64,000 nucleotides of DNA. It comes from Omphiscola glabra. Its lineage: Eukaryota > Mollusca > Gastropoda > Lymnaeidae. Below the pieces are notes generated by a model. The model was not told where the DNA came from and did not search any database. It worked only from the letters and a program-made list of their open reading frames with translations. A program made the position numbers and the translations under genes. The DNA lies in assembly GCA_964017045.1 (NCBI GenBank), contig OZ024810.1, forward strand, positions 13,193,342-13,257,341, given 5' to 3'. This document shows positions 11,564-23,220 of this stretch, piece by piece (the stretch's first letter is position 1; every line of letters begins with the position of its first letter).

Positions 11564-11752
11564 CACTGGTTCTCAAACCATTCTATTGCCGCGACCCTTT
11601 AAGATAGTTTTTCATGTTGTAGTGACCACAAACCTTACAATTATTTTCGTGTCTACTTCATAAATAGTTGTAATCTGATAATCTTAGGTGACTCCCGTCT
11701 AAGGGTCGTTCGACCATAAAAGGGGTTGTGACCCACATGTTGAAAATCGCCG
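11564..11752. mobile_element. SPIN-like short non-autonomous hAT element (old copy)
   Basis: Starts CACTGGTTCTCAAACC and contains GCCGCGACCCTTTAAG, ATTTTCGTGTCTACTTCATA, ATAATCTTAGGTGACTC and GTCGTTCGACC. It ends TGACCCACATGTTGAAAATCG. The same order of blocks is found in the better copy at 46780-46977. Both termini are mutated and I could not match target-site duplications, so this is an old copy. Confidence 0.75.
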
Positions 11753-12300
11753 TCCTATGCAAATGGTTCTCAACGTAGTGCCCATGCCCCATAGGGGAAC
11801 AATTTGATTGTTTGGGAGGGGGGGGGAGGGGCTATTCAAAAATGAGCTGTCTAGGATATGAAAACCAACTGTCTAATATGATTTAACTTGTATTTTAAGA
11901 AGAGAATCGTTAGAGTCTCAATTTAAAATAATCGTTTGTTAAAGTGTTTTAAAAATCCGTTGATTTTAAACATAGTCACTAGGCTTAGCTGGGTAAAAAT
12001 TATAATTAGAACGGGTGCTGTTCTATATATAGCCTAGTAAAACGTAGCACTCGATTTATTTTTCAACTTCCCATTTAGAGCTATTTATAGCACTTGTCTG
12101 CACTAGTATTGGTAATAAGGGGATGAGACTGCAATCAGGTTAGCACAATAGGAAATTAGTAAACCAAAGTTAGGTTAGACCTGAAAAAAGGAACGCAGCA
12201 AAGCAACGAACGTGTCGGCAGGAAGCCTCCGTCAGCAAACAAACAGAAAAAACAGAATATTAAAAAAAAGCACTTAGCTGAGAAGTAGTATCCGCATGTG

Positions 12301-12355
12301 TATTTGCATAGAAATGTATTTATATAATTAAATTATATTTACTACCACTAGCTTT
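12301..12355. repeat. 55-bp exact direct repeat, copy 1
   Basis: The 55 bases starting TATTTGCATAGAAATG and ending ACTACCACTAGCTTT are repeated without mismatch at 12775-12829, 474 bp away. Bases outside the repeat do not match. Confidence 0.9.
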
Positions 12356-12774
12356 CGTGTCGTTTTTCTTTGCATACTGTTAGCTCAGTCTTTATTATAT
12401 ATTCTTTGGATTACGAGCCATCTGCACTAGTAATAGTGTATAGCCCGCTTTTCACTTCAACACGTAGTTATTTTAGCCGCCACATCTCTGCTAGTAGAAT
12501 GGCTTTGAAATAGCCGTCACCAAAATAATGGGTACCGTACCCTATTTTTTCTGGCAATAAGTTAATTTAAATTTGAATGCGTAACATTTGTTCACCAGTA
12601 TGCCAATTGTAGACGCAATATCTCGATATTTCTGCACTAGAAGTTTGTGATTAAATTCATATACCAATTTAATTCACTTATAAAGATTCCAGGTTTCCTG
12701 GTAGTTTGAGTAGTGTGCCTTTATTTACCAATTGCTGTAAGTTGATACACATTTTGCTCTAGCACTCACATTTT

Positions 12775-12829
12775 TATTTGCATAGAAATGTATTTATATA
12801 ATTAAATTATATTTACTACCACTAGCTTT
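12775..12829. repeat. 55-bp exact direct repeat, copy 2
   Basis: Second perfect copy of the repeat at 12301-12355. Confidence 0.9.
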
Positions 12830-13019
12830 TTGCTTTAAGAGACCTCTCACATTACTAGCTTTCATAGCTTTGATACACTTTAGAACTGAATTTAGTACTT
12901 CATTAAAAAAGCATGCAAAAAATATATTTTTATACGAAGTTTTCCTTATGTATAACACATTGCATAAGAAGCATTACTTGGTTCTTATCCTTCAACAATT
13001 TTAAGCAAATGAGGACCCT

Positions 13020-13560
13020 GAGAGACTTTAATTTCACACTGAAGTAAGGTGGGTCTCGAAAGGGAACTGCTTGAAAAGATTTATGGCACTATTTGATACC
13101 CTTGGTGAATTTTTAAGTGAGAAACCTGAAATGAAGTACCTGTTAACAGTTGATGGTAAAGCATTTGTGAGTTATTTAGCCGATATATTTGAAAAACTAT
13201 ATATATATATATATATTAAAGAACCAATTTAAAGTAGCAGATAAAACTCTTGTCGATGCAAAAGCGAAGATATTTGGTTTCATTACATTTATTAAACTGC
13301 TTCAGAAATATGCTTGTAACAAATATTTGAAAAGTTTGATAAGCTCAAAATATGTGAAGTGACTGATACTTCTATGCTTGTTTTTGAAGATCATCCAAAA
13401 ATTTTGTCAGCTAGATGACGCAGCCAGTGTTAGTAGATTTGTCTGTTAACTAAAAATGTTATATGAAGAACTCGCAGAAATGCAAATGGAGGAATCTGTT
13501 AAAACTTTATTTAATATAAAAGGAGCGATGGCCGCGCATTATGAGGAAACGGAAAACGAA
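13020..13560 (+). pseudogene. hAT transposase relic (SCAND3/ZBED/GTF2IRD2-like group)
   Basis: From 13045 the plus strand reads VRWVSKGNCLKRFMALFDTL, then GEFLSEKPEMKYLLT and AFVSYLADIFEKLY. This is the block around the RW motif and LADIFEKLN of hAT-derived transposases related to SCAND3, ZBED5 and GTF2IRD2. A short TA repeat at 13199-13216 breaks the frame. In a new frame KVADKTLVDAKAKIFGF continues the expected order (family wording: LQGKDxxLxDAKxKIxAF). Later fragments are degraded. No N-terminal zinc finger or C-terminal dimerisation end is visible, so this is an internal piece of a dead transposon. Confidence 0.8.
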
Positions 13561-13757
13561 TATCTAATTTGATACCGTTTCTATCTTTATATTAAGTGTA
13601 TGTGGATTGAGTGCCATAGGTGAAATTTGCTGCAAAAAAAATTTGTTTGGATCTAACACAGTGGGGAGACTTGAGACAAAAGGTATCGAAATTTGAGCCA
13701 AACAGCTCCGTGCAGCAAGCTTCATGGGCATGTTTCTATTTAAAATAGTCGTGTCAT
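13561..13757. other. Transition from hAT relic to minisatellite
   Basis: No gene; may hold decayed hAT sequence. Confidence 0.3.
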
Positions 13758-15030
13758 ATTAGGTGATCTCACACTGTAGTTGTGATCGCACATTCTATTT
13801 AAGTGATCTCACACTGTGTTTGGGTGATTTCACACTGTAGTTGTGATCGCACATTCTATTTAAGTGATCTAACACTGTTTTTGGGTGATCTCACACTGTA
13901 GTTATGATCGCACACTCTATTTAGGTGATCTCACACTGTGTTTGGGTGATCTCACACTGTATTTGGGTGATCTCACACTGTATTTGGGTGATCTCACACT
14001 GTATTTGGGTGATCTCATACTGTATTTGGGTGATCTCACACTGTATTTGGGTGATCTCACGCTGTATTTGTGTGATCTCACACTGTATTTGGGTGATCTC
14101 ATACTGTATTTGGGTGATCTCACACTGTATTTGGGTGATCTCATACTGTATTTGGTGATCTCACACTCTATTTAGGTGATCTCATACTGTATTTGGGTGA
14201 TCTCACACTGTAGTTGTGATCGCACATTCTATTTAAGTGATCTCACACTGTTTTTGGGTGATCTCACACTGTAGTTGTGATCGCACACTCTATTTAGGTG
14301 ATCTCACACTGTGTTTGGGTGATCTCACACTGTATTTGGGTGATCTCACACTGTATTTGGGTGATCTCACACTGTATTTGGGTGATCTCATACTGTATTT
14401 GGGTGATCTCACACTGTATTTGGGTGATCTCACGCTGTATTTGTGTGATCTCACACTGTATTTGGGTGATCTCATACTGTATTTGGGTGATCTCACACTG
14501 TATTTGGGTGATCTCATACTGTATTTGGGTGATCTCACACTCTATTTAGGTGATCTCATACTGTATTTAGGTGATCTCACACTGTAGTTGTGATCGCACA
14601 TTCTATTTAAGTGATCTCACACTGTGTTTGGGTGATCTCACACTGTAGTTGTGATCGCACATTCTATTTAAGTGATCTAACACTGTGTTTGGGTGATCTC
14701 ACACTGTAGTTGTGATCGCAACTCTATTTAGGTGATCTCACACTGTGTTTGTGTGATCTCACACTGTATTTGAGTGATCTCACACTGTATTTGGGTGATC
14801 TCACACTGTATTTGGGTGATCTCACACTGTATTTGGGTGATCTCATACTGTATTTGGGTGATCTCACAATGTGTTTGGGTGATCTCACACTCTATTTGGG
14901 TGATCTCACACTGTGTTTGGGTGATCTCACACTCTATTTGGGTGATCTCACACTGTTTTTTGTGATCTCACACTGTATTTGGGTGATCACACACTGTATT
15001 TGTTATCTCACACTGTTTTTGTGATACGGA
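13758..15030. repeat. 21-bp minisatellite with higher-order structure
   Basis: About 60 units of GTGATCTCACACTGTATTTGG and close variants. A second variant class (TGTGATCGCACATTCTATTTAA) marks block boundaries. The block starting at 13918 recurs at 14291 almost identically, a higher-order period of about 373 bp. Since 21 is a multiple of three, several frames on both strands stay open (for example LGDLTLY repeats); these are not genes. Each unit has a GATC and an inverted GTGA..TCAC core. Confidence 0.95.
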
Positions 15031-16184
15031 TGTATTGTGTATTTTTTTTTTTTTTCAAAATAAAATATGCACATACAACTAATCCTTAAAAAAAAACAAC
15101 TGAGAATTACACATGAGGTTGTATTGAAATTTTAACATTGATCAAGATAACCTGTTACAACTAAATTATCTTAAACTATATATTTTAATTTTTTTTAAAC
15201 GTTTCAGAGGAACTTTCGGGGGCGGGGTCTGGGGGCAGTTTAAAAAAGGGTCGGGAGAATCGTGCATGCCACAAAAGGCAACTCATTTTGAGAATGGCTT
15301 TAAGTCCTTGTCAGTAAAAAAAAGTATGTTTTTAAACATCACGTGTTCATGCCGTATTATATTTTTCGAACATTAATTATCCACAAAAATATATTCATAC
15401 TTTAAAAGGAATATTGCAATATATATATTTGTATGTATGTACGTATTTTTAAATCACACAGAGAAAAGAATTCATGGACCACTTGCAGCCCACTAAAAAA
15501 AAAATGTCAACACTTTAATAAATCCCATTAGTGGCCGAGTTAGGGGGGATTTGTAGCTATGAATAAATAATTGATTTATTGGCCTTGATAGATTTTCCTA
15601 GAAAATTAAGCTGACACACAAAAATGCCCCAAAAAAGTTATAATTTTAAAAAAAGACTTTTTGATTCTAGCTGTGATTCTCTGGATTATTTCTAATATGC
15701 GAAAATTATCATTTTTCAATCATTCAAATTTGATACTCGTGAAGCTGATGTCATGAAAATGCCTACACATTTTAAATCAGTTGTTTAAATATTTGCGAGG
15801 AGGCATCGGAACAGATTGCGATAGGGGGGTCGGGAGACTCATAGAAGGCTAAATGTAATAATCCATTAGTGGAACATCCTTAAGACGAATGACGTCACTA
15901 TCGATCACGGCCATTCTAAGTACATGTTTGATTTTTCAAGAGTATTTAGATATTCGGGGTTTTATTTTTTTTACACAATTTTTGTTTTTACATACTCGAA
16001 AGATTTGACCCGATTTTACCGGAATTAGGATGGGTGACATGCTGCTTTACTTTCCACCTGTGATTTCGAAGTCTCAAATTCTAACGTGTAAATTCTACAT
16101 CTGTAACTGAATCAGGGTTTGATGTATTAAGACCTTTAAAAAAAACACACACATTTTCAAAGACCTTGAATAATATATTTGCTT
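15031..16184. other. AT-rich spacer
   Basis: Poly-T and poly-A runs, no recognisable gene. A more balanced patch at 15190-15300 has no clear identity. Confidence 0.45.
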
Positions 16185-16480
16185 ACTTATTTACCTCCGC
16201 ATGCCTTTATCACGTCTGTAGCATAGGCCGTCTACAAGAATTTTCAATTCACCTCGGTTTTGTGCTTTCCTTTCCTGTTGCTTGCAGGGGTCTCTGCCTC
16301 TAGCTCTCGTCTTTATGCATTTTCCCTTTGTTTTCCTCTCCAACTTTTTCCCTGTGGATTCCATGTTAGGGATTGTCCGGTGATGTTATCTGAGGCTTAG
16401 AAGCGAGTGTGGACCATCCACGTCAATCGTTCCCTTATGACGTATTCAGCAATGGTCTTCTGGTAAGCCCTAAATATATA
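16185..16480 (-). pseudogene. LINE ORF2 C-terminal relic
   Basis: Minus-strand translation with one stop gives NITGQSLTWNPQGKSWRGK, then RRELEAETPASNRKGK. It matches the C-terminal wording of a common animal LINE group (ITRQALTWNPQGKRKRGRP..RRxxEAE). The end, in a broken frame, corresponds to a WxxLVDGLC-like segment. Only the last 100 or so codons remain. Confidence 0.7.
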
Positions 16481-17504
16481 TATTAGGAAATATTAAATCA
16501 GATTTTTTTGATTTATTAAAGAATTAACTATGTATGTGTGTTTACGTTACCTTGCTAACATTAGTGGATTTTGAGAATTTCTTTTCTATACAGTGATGGC
16601 ATACCCATCACTTTCTCACGCCCCTAGAGACCACGGAAAACAAATTTTCAACCAAAAAAATGGTTTAACAAAAATATACATAAAAAAAAGCACCTAAAAA
16701 AAAAACAAAAAAAAAACCAACCACTTCCATCACTTAAAAAAAATATAAATTGGTATCTTTATTAAAATTTACTCTCCTAAAATTTATTATATGAACTTCT
16801 TTTTAAATGAATTTTTATATCTAAATAAAAATATTTTAACCAATTTGCCCTTCTTTAACAACCTGTTTTTTTGGGAAAAAATAAATATTCTTATCTTACA
16901 TATTTCCTTATCTTTAAAATTATAATTTAACCCCTATTCGTTCACATTCATATTAACATCCTATATCTCTTTACTGAAATATATGTTGCGGTAGAAAATT
17001 TAATACGTTATTTCATTAGTTTTAAAACTGTCTTTATACCGATTTCCAGTGAGCAAACATTTTGAACTTTGAGATGTACCTATGGAGCATGAACGAAGTT
17101 TTATAAAACAGAGATGTGTTTCCGTGGACATCACCTACAATTTTCAATTTTAGTTGTTTGCAGAATTATAATTGTTTCTTCTAAACTCGATTCATCTAAT
17201 TAAAACAAAATAAAAAAATGATTTTTTTCTAAATGTATTCTTTCAATATGAAAGGGAAAAAAAAATATTCTATTCACAGTTCTGTCATCCAATTCATGTT
17301 TACTAAGCCAAACCATGACAACCACCAATAATATGAAAGAAAATAGGATACGAACAATCCTATTTTGCTACTTTTTTCCCCCAAGAATAAACAAGTGAAT
17401 GAACATACGGCGTGAGATCGAGAGTCCATGCAAGAGAGTTCAAAAGAGATTGAGTGGGTGATTGATTATGTTTTTTTTTTGCATATTCTGTTTTATGAGG
17501 ACAT
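16481..17504. other. AT-rich spacer with A-tract
   Basis: Includes an A-rich stretch at 16660-16745. No gene recognised. Confidence 0.5.
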
Positions 17505-18350
17505 AATAATAATAATAATAATAATAAAGTTATTTGAAAAATCGTGCTTCATTGCCAAAGGCCCGAAACGCGGTACAAAAACAAAAGAGAAGGGCTCCAC
17601 TGTCTGACTGTTTCTGAGAGCGCCAGGAAGGGTGTTCCAAATGGTTGGGCCAGAAAATGCGAAAGTGCGCTTTCCATAAGTCACAAGGCGAACACGAGAG
17701 TTTGCCATTATTGGATGCTCGGAGTTGTCTAGTGGGCACATAAGTCGTCATGAGCTCTTTGAGATAGGACGGCGCCAGGTCATGCAAGCAGCGGTAGCGC
17801 AGCGTTGCAATTTTGTACTCTATGCGAGCGCGGACCGGCAGCCAATGCAGCTCTCTCAGAAGAGTTTTAGCATGGTCGAATATGCGTTTACGAAGAACAA
17901 TGCGAGCCGCATTATTCTGTGATGTTTTAATTTTAACCAGGAGCGTAGCAGGGAGACCCACCATGAGAGCCTTGCAGTAGTCCATGCGTAATAGCACAAA
18001 TGCAGACATAAGCCTCTTTGATGCATCCAACGTTAAGAAAGGTCTGATATGTCTGCGCAGTTATAGAAAAATTGCCTTGCAAATCATGTTAATGTGATTT
18101 TCCATAGTTAGTGTTCTGTCTCAGTAAACACCCAGGTTTCACACTGTTTGAGCAAACTCAATCTGCACGCCTGGATGGTGTATTTAAAAAAAAAGATTTT
18201 AGCTTTTGAGCGGTAGCAATGGGGATCAGCTCAGTCTTTTCATCGTTCAATTTGAGCTTGTTTATTGTCATCCAGTGCTTAACTGACTCCGGGTGGATCT
18301 GCGTGACACATCCGAAGAATAAAGATGACCAAATTATTTCTTGAAGCATT
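17505..18350 (-). mobile_element. CR1/L2-like LINE, 5'-truncated 3' half, broken
   Basis: On the minus strand 18158-18349 encodes MTINKLKLNDEKTELI, the WMxxNKLKLNxxKTE block of CR1/L2/Jockey-type reverse transcriptases. 17530-18030 encodes DYCKALMVGLPATLL, NNAARIVLRK, LLRELHWLPVRARIEYKI and LHDLAPSYLKEL, the thumb and C-terminal blocks. In another frame FAFSGPTIWNTLPGALRNS follows, so there is a shift near 17720. The element ends in a TTATTATTATTATTATTATT tail at 17506-17527. Catalytic motifs are missing through truncation. Composition is visibly less AT-rich than its surroundings. Confidence 0.88.
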
Positions 18351-19732
18351 GGTGTCTCTATATTAGTGTGTTTGATGCTTCGTGATTATGGTGACAGTGT
18401 ATTAGTTTACCACAGACAACGTGGCCAGAAATACTCGAGGGTCTAGACCTAAGAAATAGGATTACTTTGACACCTGGGGTAAAAACATAACTTGACACAT
18501 TCTCCACCCTAACTATATATATTAAGTATATAATTAACATAATTAATTTTTACCAAAAAATTTCCTAAATTCTGGCTCTTGTTTTGAACTCAGAATTTGC
18601 CTTCTCTTAGATGTGTTGCCGTCCAAGGCAAACGAGTCACATCAACCCGGGGATAAAAGCAACCCCGGGATGTTAACCCACCTAGTATTGCCATCACGCA
18701 TTTTCCCCATTACTTAAATATTAATTAAAAAAATCACAACAATTTTTTAACTTGAATTAAACATCATTTAATTTTTTTTTTGTATTGTTTCCGTATATTT
18801 TAAAACACAGTTACACATTTTGTAATTAAAATTCATACCAATGTTTAATCTGTCACAAAGTTGTTTAGGTAAAACTGACATTAAAATGTATATCCTGCAC
18901 AATCCCTTAAAATATTTCTTCAACTCAGAAAAGCAAACCGAAATGTATATATACATACACAATTAAATAATAATAAATACAAATACATTGAAAATTAAAT
19001 GTTTCGTAATTTTTTTTGTCTTCAAATTATCAATATAATGATTTTTTACTTAGTATTTTTAAAAAAGAATGAGCCTTTTTTATGAAGCTCACGTTATAAC
19101 TTATTAAATTTTACAATTAAAAAGCATACATTTTGTGTGCTGTATTAAGACAATTGCTACAATTTTTTTAAAAAGCAAGCAATAATATTTATCACAATGA
19201 GCGGGAACAACTTCAGTTTTTTCACGCATTTTAAATAAAATTAAACAACCCCTAAAAATAAAGTTTTTTTTGTATAAATTTTTCATAAAATTAATATCGA
19301 GCAAAGGGGTTGGGCTTAAAACTTGACAAAACATGCGTACAATAACGCGCTTAATGAGAATCCACAAGGCACGCAAACACAATTATTTTGTTCACGTCCC
19401 CAACTATATTAATATTCTAATTCTCACTAGCCTTTATATCGCAGATTTAAATCAACAAAAATTTGGGTAAAATGGTACAATAACTCATATATTAAATGGT
19501 CTTCTTGTTTTTACACTTGCAAAATGAAAAAAAACAACTTTTATATTGATTGCTGTTGGTTGTTTCTAAATTATCTAGAAAATAATATTCAATATATCCT
19601 TTGAATTGTTTTTTTTTCTAAATCTGAAATAATAAACGATAATAATTAATAATTTTTTTTATGATATTACATTTACCTATCAAGGAATCTTCTAATTATG
19701 AGAGTTGTTTTTTTATATTTAGATTTTTAAAA
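18351..19732. other. AT-rich region with one half of a local duplication
   Basis: 19135-19460 matches 21850-22165 at moderate identity: blocks GTATAAAT..T.ATAAAAT, AAAACATGC.T.CAA and TATTCTAAT in the same order. No gene seen. Open frames here are short and AT-driven. Confidence 0.4.
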
Positions 19733-20010
19733 CTTCTTCTAAAATACAGACGTGTGACTTTAAACCCAAGAATTTGACAAACAACGGGTAATATTTATAA
19801 TACTAGGGAAGAGCTAAGCTTTATGTTGGCTAGTTCGAATTTAGACTTTAGAAGGAACGTTAATGTGATTCTAACTAAGTCAAAAGAAGCAGCGTATTTT
19901 TAAATTTTGATCAGAGATTTTTTGTGTTTTATCACAAATAAAGTAACACAATTAAGAAAAAGATGTTAAAAAACTGTACGAAGAAACCACCCCGGAACAT
20001 TGCAGTAAGC
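19733..20010 (+). pseudogene. 5' fragment of the MATH-like gene, dead copy
   Basis: A degraded copy of 37115-37395. The frame from the ATG at 19823 reads MLASSNLDFRRNVNVIL then TKSKEAAYF and stops at 19901. The intact gene at 37207 starts MMAVSDLDFRSSVNLLL and LTKSKEKAH. Similarity includes about 90 bp of the 5' flank (ACTTTAAACCCAAGAATTTGAC against CCTTTAAAACCAAGTACTTGAC) and continues past the stop to GAAGAAACCACCCCGGAACATTG. It then fades at a GTAAG, and the MATH-like part is absent. Frameshifts and the stop make it non-functional. Confidence 0.85.
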
Positions 20011-21033
20011 AAATGTTTGCAAATGATCACACACGAATCTTCATTGTTTATCATAATAACGTCTTTGATATTTTATGACAAGTCGTGTTATGATATTTTC
20101 AAACTAAACAAGATATCTTTTAGCTAATAAAATAATAGATAATTTGCATTAAAATACTCCACCGAAGCAATTAATGTGAACTTGAAAGTTTTGCAATGTT
20201 TTAAATTTTTTTAAAAATCTCAATAACAGAATTAAACTCTGTATTTTAAATGAACATTGTCGAAAAGAGAATGCAGCCGAGAGTGTGTACCTTAAAAACC
20301 TTAACTTTTAAGCTCATAGAGCTGATGTAATAAAAAATTGTCCACAATAGCATATTGTATCAAGCAGAATATAAAGAAATTTGTATTCATTATTAATTCA
20401 AGTTATAATAATTGACATTAAACAAATTAGACGAAATGCGACAGGGACTTAATGCGTGCACGTTTAAACAAGTCTTTTTTAAACTATTTGAGCTATGTAA
20501 TAAAATTATCCACAGTGAAAAAAGAAAAGCTTCCAGCTAAAAGTGATGAAAGTTTATCAATTATTAAATATCAATTTATAATTAAAAATAACCTTTAACA
20601 TTTTAAAAAGAAAAGAAAATTGGCGAAAAACGAACTGCTTTCTGCAATGAACAGTTCCGACAAAAATTTAACAAGGGCGATTACTACAGAGCGACACAAT
20701 GCAAACAAAAAAAAACAATTTGTCTGAATGTTTTTATTACGATTTTTTTACCAAATTACTTTTTTTTAAAAGTAAAACAAATTTAAAGATGAATCTAAAT
20801 AACATTATTATCTAGTTAAACATTGATTTAAAAAAAAAAACACTGTAAAATAATTTTCCAACAACAAAACTGTAACATAATCATATTTGATGTTTATTTC
20901 CTGCTAAGTAGAAAGCACCATTTCATACCCGTGTAGTAATACATACATATAATTATAAAGCATGAAGAGCTTCTTCGGTAAATTTGTGAAAACCGAAAAA
21001 ATATGTATCTTTAATTATTTATTTTTTTGAATT
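20011..21033. other. AT-rich flank, partly paralogous to 40.8-41.0 kb
   Basis: Blocks such as TCTAAATAACATTAT near 20793 match 40857 in the same relative order as the flanking gene copies. 20265-20420 and 20460-20600 also look like a weak tandem duplication (GAGCT.ATGTAATAAAA.. TCCACA). No gene. Confidence 0.4.
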
Positions 21034-21216
21034 CATCATCATCATCATCATGTCCCTTAGTCCTTGGACCGTTAGCGCGCCAAAGATGACATGAAAACTA
21101 TCCTTTTCCATTCCTCTCTGTCTTCTGCACTATGTACAGCCTCGCCTAGTTTTAATCCCGTCCACTCTTTGATGTTATCTTCCCATCTTTTTCTCTGTCT
21201 TCCTCTGTCTCTTTTG
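21034..21216 (-). mobile_element. LINE 3' end, 5'-truncated (same family as 3.6-6.7 kb)
   Basis: The plus strand begins CATCATCATCATCATCAT then GTCCCTTAGTCCTTGG. On the minus strand this is the end of the LINE at 6440-6725 with its GAT-repeat tail. The coding part includes the reverse complement of ATCAAAGAGTGGACGGGATT (IKEWTG). Inserted on the minus strand inside the duplicated MATH-GIMAP block. Confidence 0.88.
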
Positions 21217-22243
21217 AATGAACGAACTATAACATCATTCAAAAAAATAATTAATAAAAAACTTTGTATAAAAATTGTTTTTGAAACGACTATATTATGT
21301 AAGACTTATTTTAAAGAACATGTAGTGATTCATATCATAAAAAGTGGGGAAAGGTTACGTTTGGAATATTTTGCTTTTGAGATTCGTTTAGGAGCAATTT
21401 ATTTATACAGAGTGTTATATTCAAGTTTTAAAAAATAAAAAATAAATAAAAAATAAAAAATAAACCAACTTATCAAAAACAAATAATTAATTAATACATT
21501 TATTTCAAAGGAGATATTGTGCTGATAAATGAAAGTGAATTCAATTTTCCCTGTCCAACTCCATACTTGTCTCTCTCACATAAACTTACATCGGGTTGAA
21601 AAAAACCCAAAAACATTTCAAATACTACCCTACTGAAATTTAATTGAATAATCTAATTTCAAAATTTAAATGACGATAATTTTATTTTTTATGAGTGTGC
21701 ACATTAAATACATTTAGGTTTAAGTCAATTTACACGCTATAAAAATACATTTTAATTTCCTTTCTTTCATTCCCTTTTAATAACGTATTATATTTTAAAC
21801 GCCATCTTTCAAAACCTACGAAACAAACTAAAAAAATTAATGTTTTACATTTTAAAAAAAATTACAATAGTATATTGTCATCAATTATAAGAAAATTTAA
21901 CATTAAACTAAACAATCCGCCGCCACCCCCCCCCCCCCCACAAAAATTGTTTGTATAAATCCTTTATAAAATGTAAATCTAGCATTTGGATGTGGGGGGT
22001 GGTGGGGTTGAGAAAACATGCATTCAAGTAAAGCAGTTTATAACAATCCCAATTTAGTGCTACCCCCTCCTCATCTAGGATCAGAATCGCATTTTTTCAC
22101 ACAACTGAACTACATTGGTATTCTAATAACCCCACCCTCTTTTATACCACAAATGTATTTCACCAAGCATTAGAAAAACACACTTTCGGTACATTGTTTA
22201 AAAAGAATCTCACTTAGCGAAGTTGTAGCGAATTTTCTTTTAT
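21217..22243. other. AT-rich flank with two paralogous segments
   Basis: 21290-21440 aligns with 41150-41310 (AGTGATTCATATCATAAAAAG..TTTTGCTTTTGAGATTCGTTT against AATGATACCAATTATGAAAGG..TGTGCTTTCGAGATTCATTT). 21850-22165 aligns with 19135-19460. A C-tract lies at 21926-21938. The open frame at 21091-21438 mostly covers these repeats and is not called. Confidence 0.5.
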
Positions 22244-22460
22244 CTCTTCTTTGAGAAAGAAGAAAAACTGATTTTTTTGGGGGGGGGGTCTAAGGTTGGG
22301 GGCTGAAAATTTTGAAATAATGTTTTGTCATTGGCATCGAGTCTATATGTGAAGTTTCAGCTCGATAGGTAGACGAAGATCAATCAGGTCATTAAGCTGT
22401 CCAAATATTTTGCCAGTTTTTCATCCAGTCAGTCAACCAGCCATTAAGAAAAGCGACATT
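22244..22460. repeat. Dispersed repeat family, copy 1 of 3
   Basis: Shares AAAACTGATTTTT, CATTGGCATCGAGTCTAT, GTGAAGTTTCAGCTCGATAG and an ATTTTGCCAG stretch in order with 46314-46497 and 47285-47480. The family resembles common molluscan repeats ending in a GACAGA..GTTAATATAA tail. Its class is unknown. Confidence 0.7.
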
Positions 22461-22744
22461 AATATAAAACATTTTTTTTTTTTAAATAATAAAAGAACTA
22501 TTTAAAACAAACACAAATGAAAGAAAGCACGAAAACAATTAAATTAAATTACTTGACAAATACACATTAAAGAAAAACACTGAATCCTAAAAAGTGCAAA
22601 CCAATAAGACATTTACTGCACACTTTTCCCAACAATCTTGAACAATTTTAATATCGATCCAACTTTTATCTAGCAGATATATAACACCATACTTTTTCTT
22701 ACAACAAAAGGAAATATAAAAGAAAATCTTAAGAATACTCATTC

Positions 22745-23220
22745 GTTGCTCTCGTTAACCGTCTTAAATTCGCTATAAATGTATTCTAATTGTTTAAGCT
22801 GCCCCATGTGTTTTTCATCCAAATTTTTCTGAAATTCTTTGCAACGATTTTGTTTCTAATGTATCCATCTTAGCACCCTCTCTTTGATAATATTAAAATT
22901 TGTTGTAAAATCTATTGTGACTTGTATTGATTGAGCTATTTTTTTATTAATCACAGAGAGTTTCAGTTCCCTTTTTATCTTCCAAAATATCTTTCTATAA
23001 ATTGATAGCCCCTTCCCGAAGATCCTCTAAATAGGAACGTCTTTCATTAGGCTTTAAAATCTGATGTGTTCAGTTAAATTTATGTATAATTAAATTAATG
23101 CTATTAATGACTTTTGTTCATCTTCTAAAGTTTTCTACAATTCGTTCTCACGAGTTTCTCTTTGTTTATCTATCTTCTCTTTCGTGACTTTTCATTTCTC
23201 TTCCTGTTCTTCTAGCTGCC
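22745..23220 (-). pseudogene. Degraded and rearranged coiled-coil half of a GIMAP gene
   Basis: Downstream of the intact G domain the minus strand still carries coil relics of the 8.6- and 49.7-kb paralogues, but with stops and in changed order. First comes the distal coil (RRRQLEEQEEK, then KVTKEKIDKQRETRENEL, KTLEDEQKS in a shifted frame). Then the proximal coil follows (INSINLIIHKFN, RRSYLEDLREGA, ILEDKKGTETL, IAQSIQVTIDF), and then distal-like residues again (QLKQLEYIYSEFKTVNESNE). In the intact genes the proximal part comes first. This implies a partial duplication plus deletion. Confidence 0.75.

Larger units (their letters stand above)
11753..13019. other. Non-coding region with a 55-bp exact direct repeat
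   Basis: Holds a poly-G stretch near 11817-11830, ordinary AT-rich DNA and the direct repeat listed separately. No gene seen. Confidence 0.45.

Noticed and set aside
11556..11760. Target-site duplication of the 11.6-kb SPIN-like copy
   Set aside because: Flanks GTCTAGAG and TCCTATGC do not match well enough.
13885..15024. Long open frames on both strands (LGDLTLY, WVISHCI and RSPKYSV repeats)
   Set aside because: They arise because the 21-bp unit is a multiple of three. The frames are open on both strands, so they do not indicate a gene.
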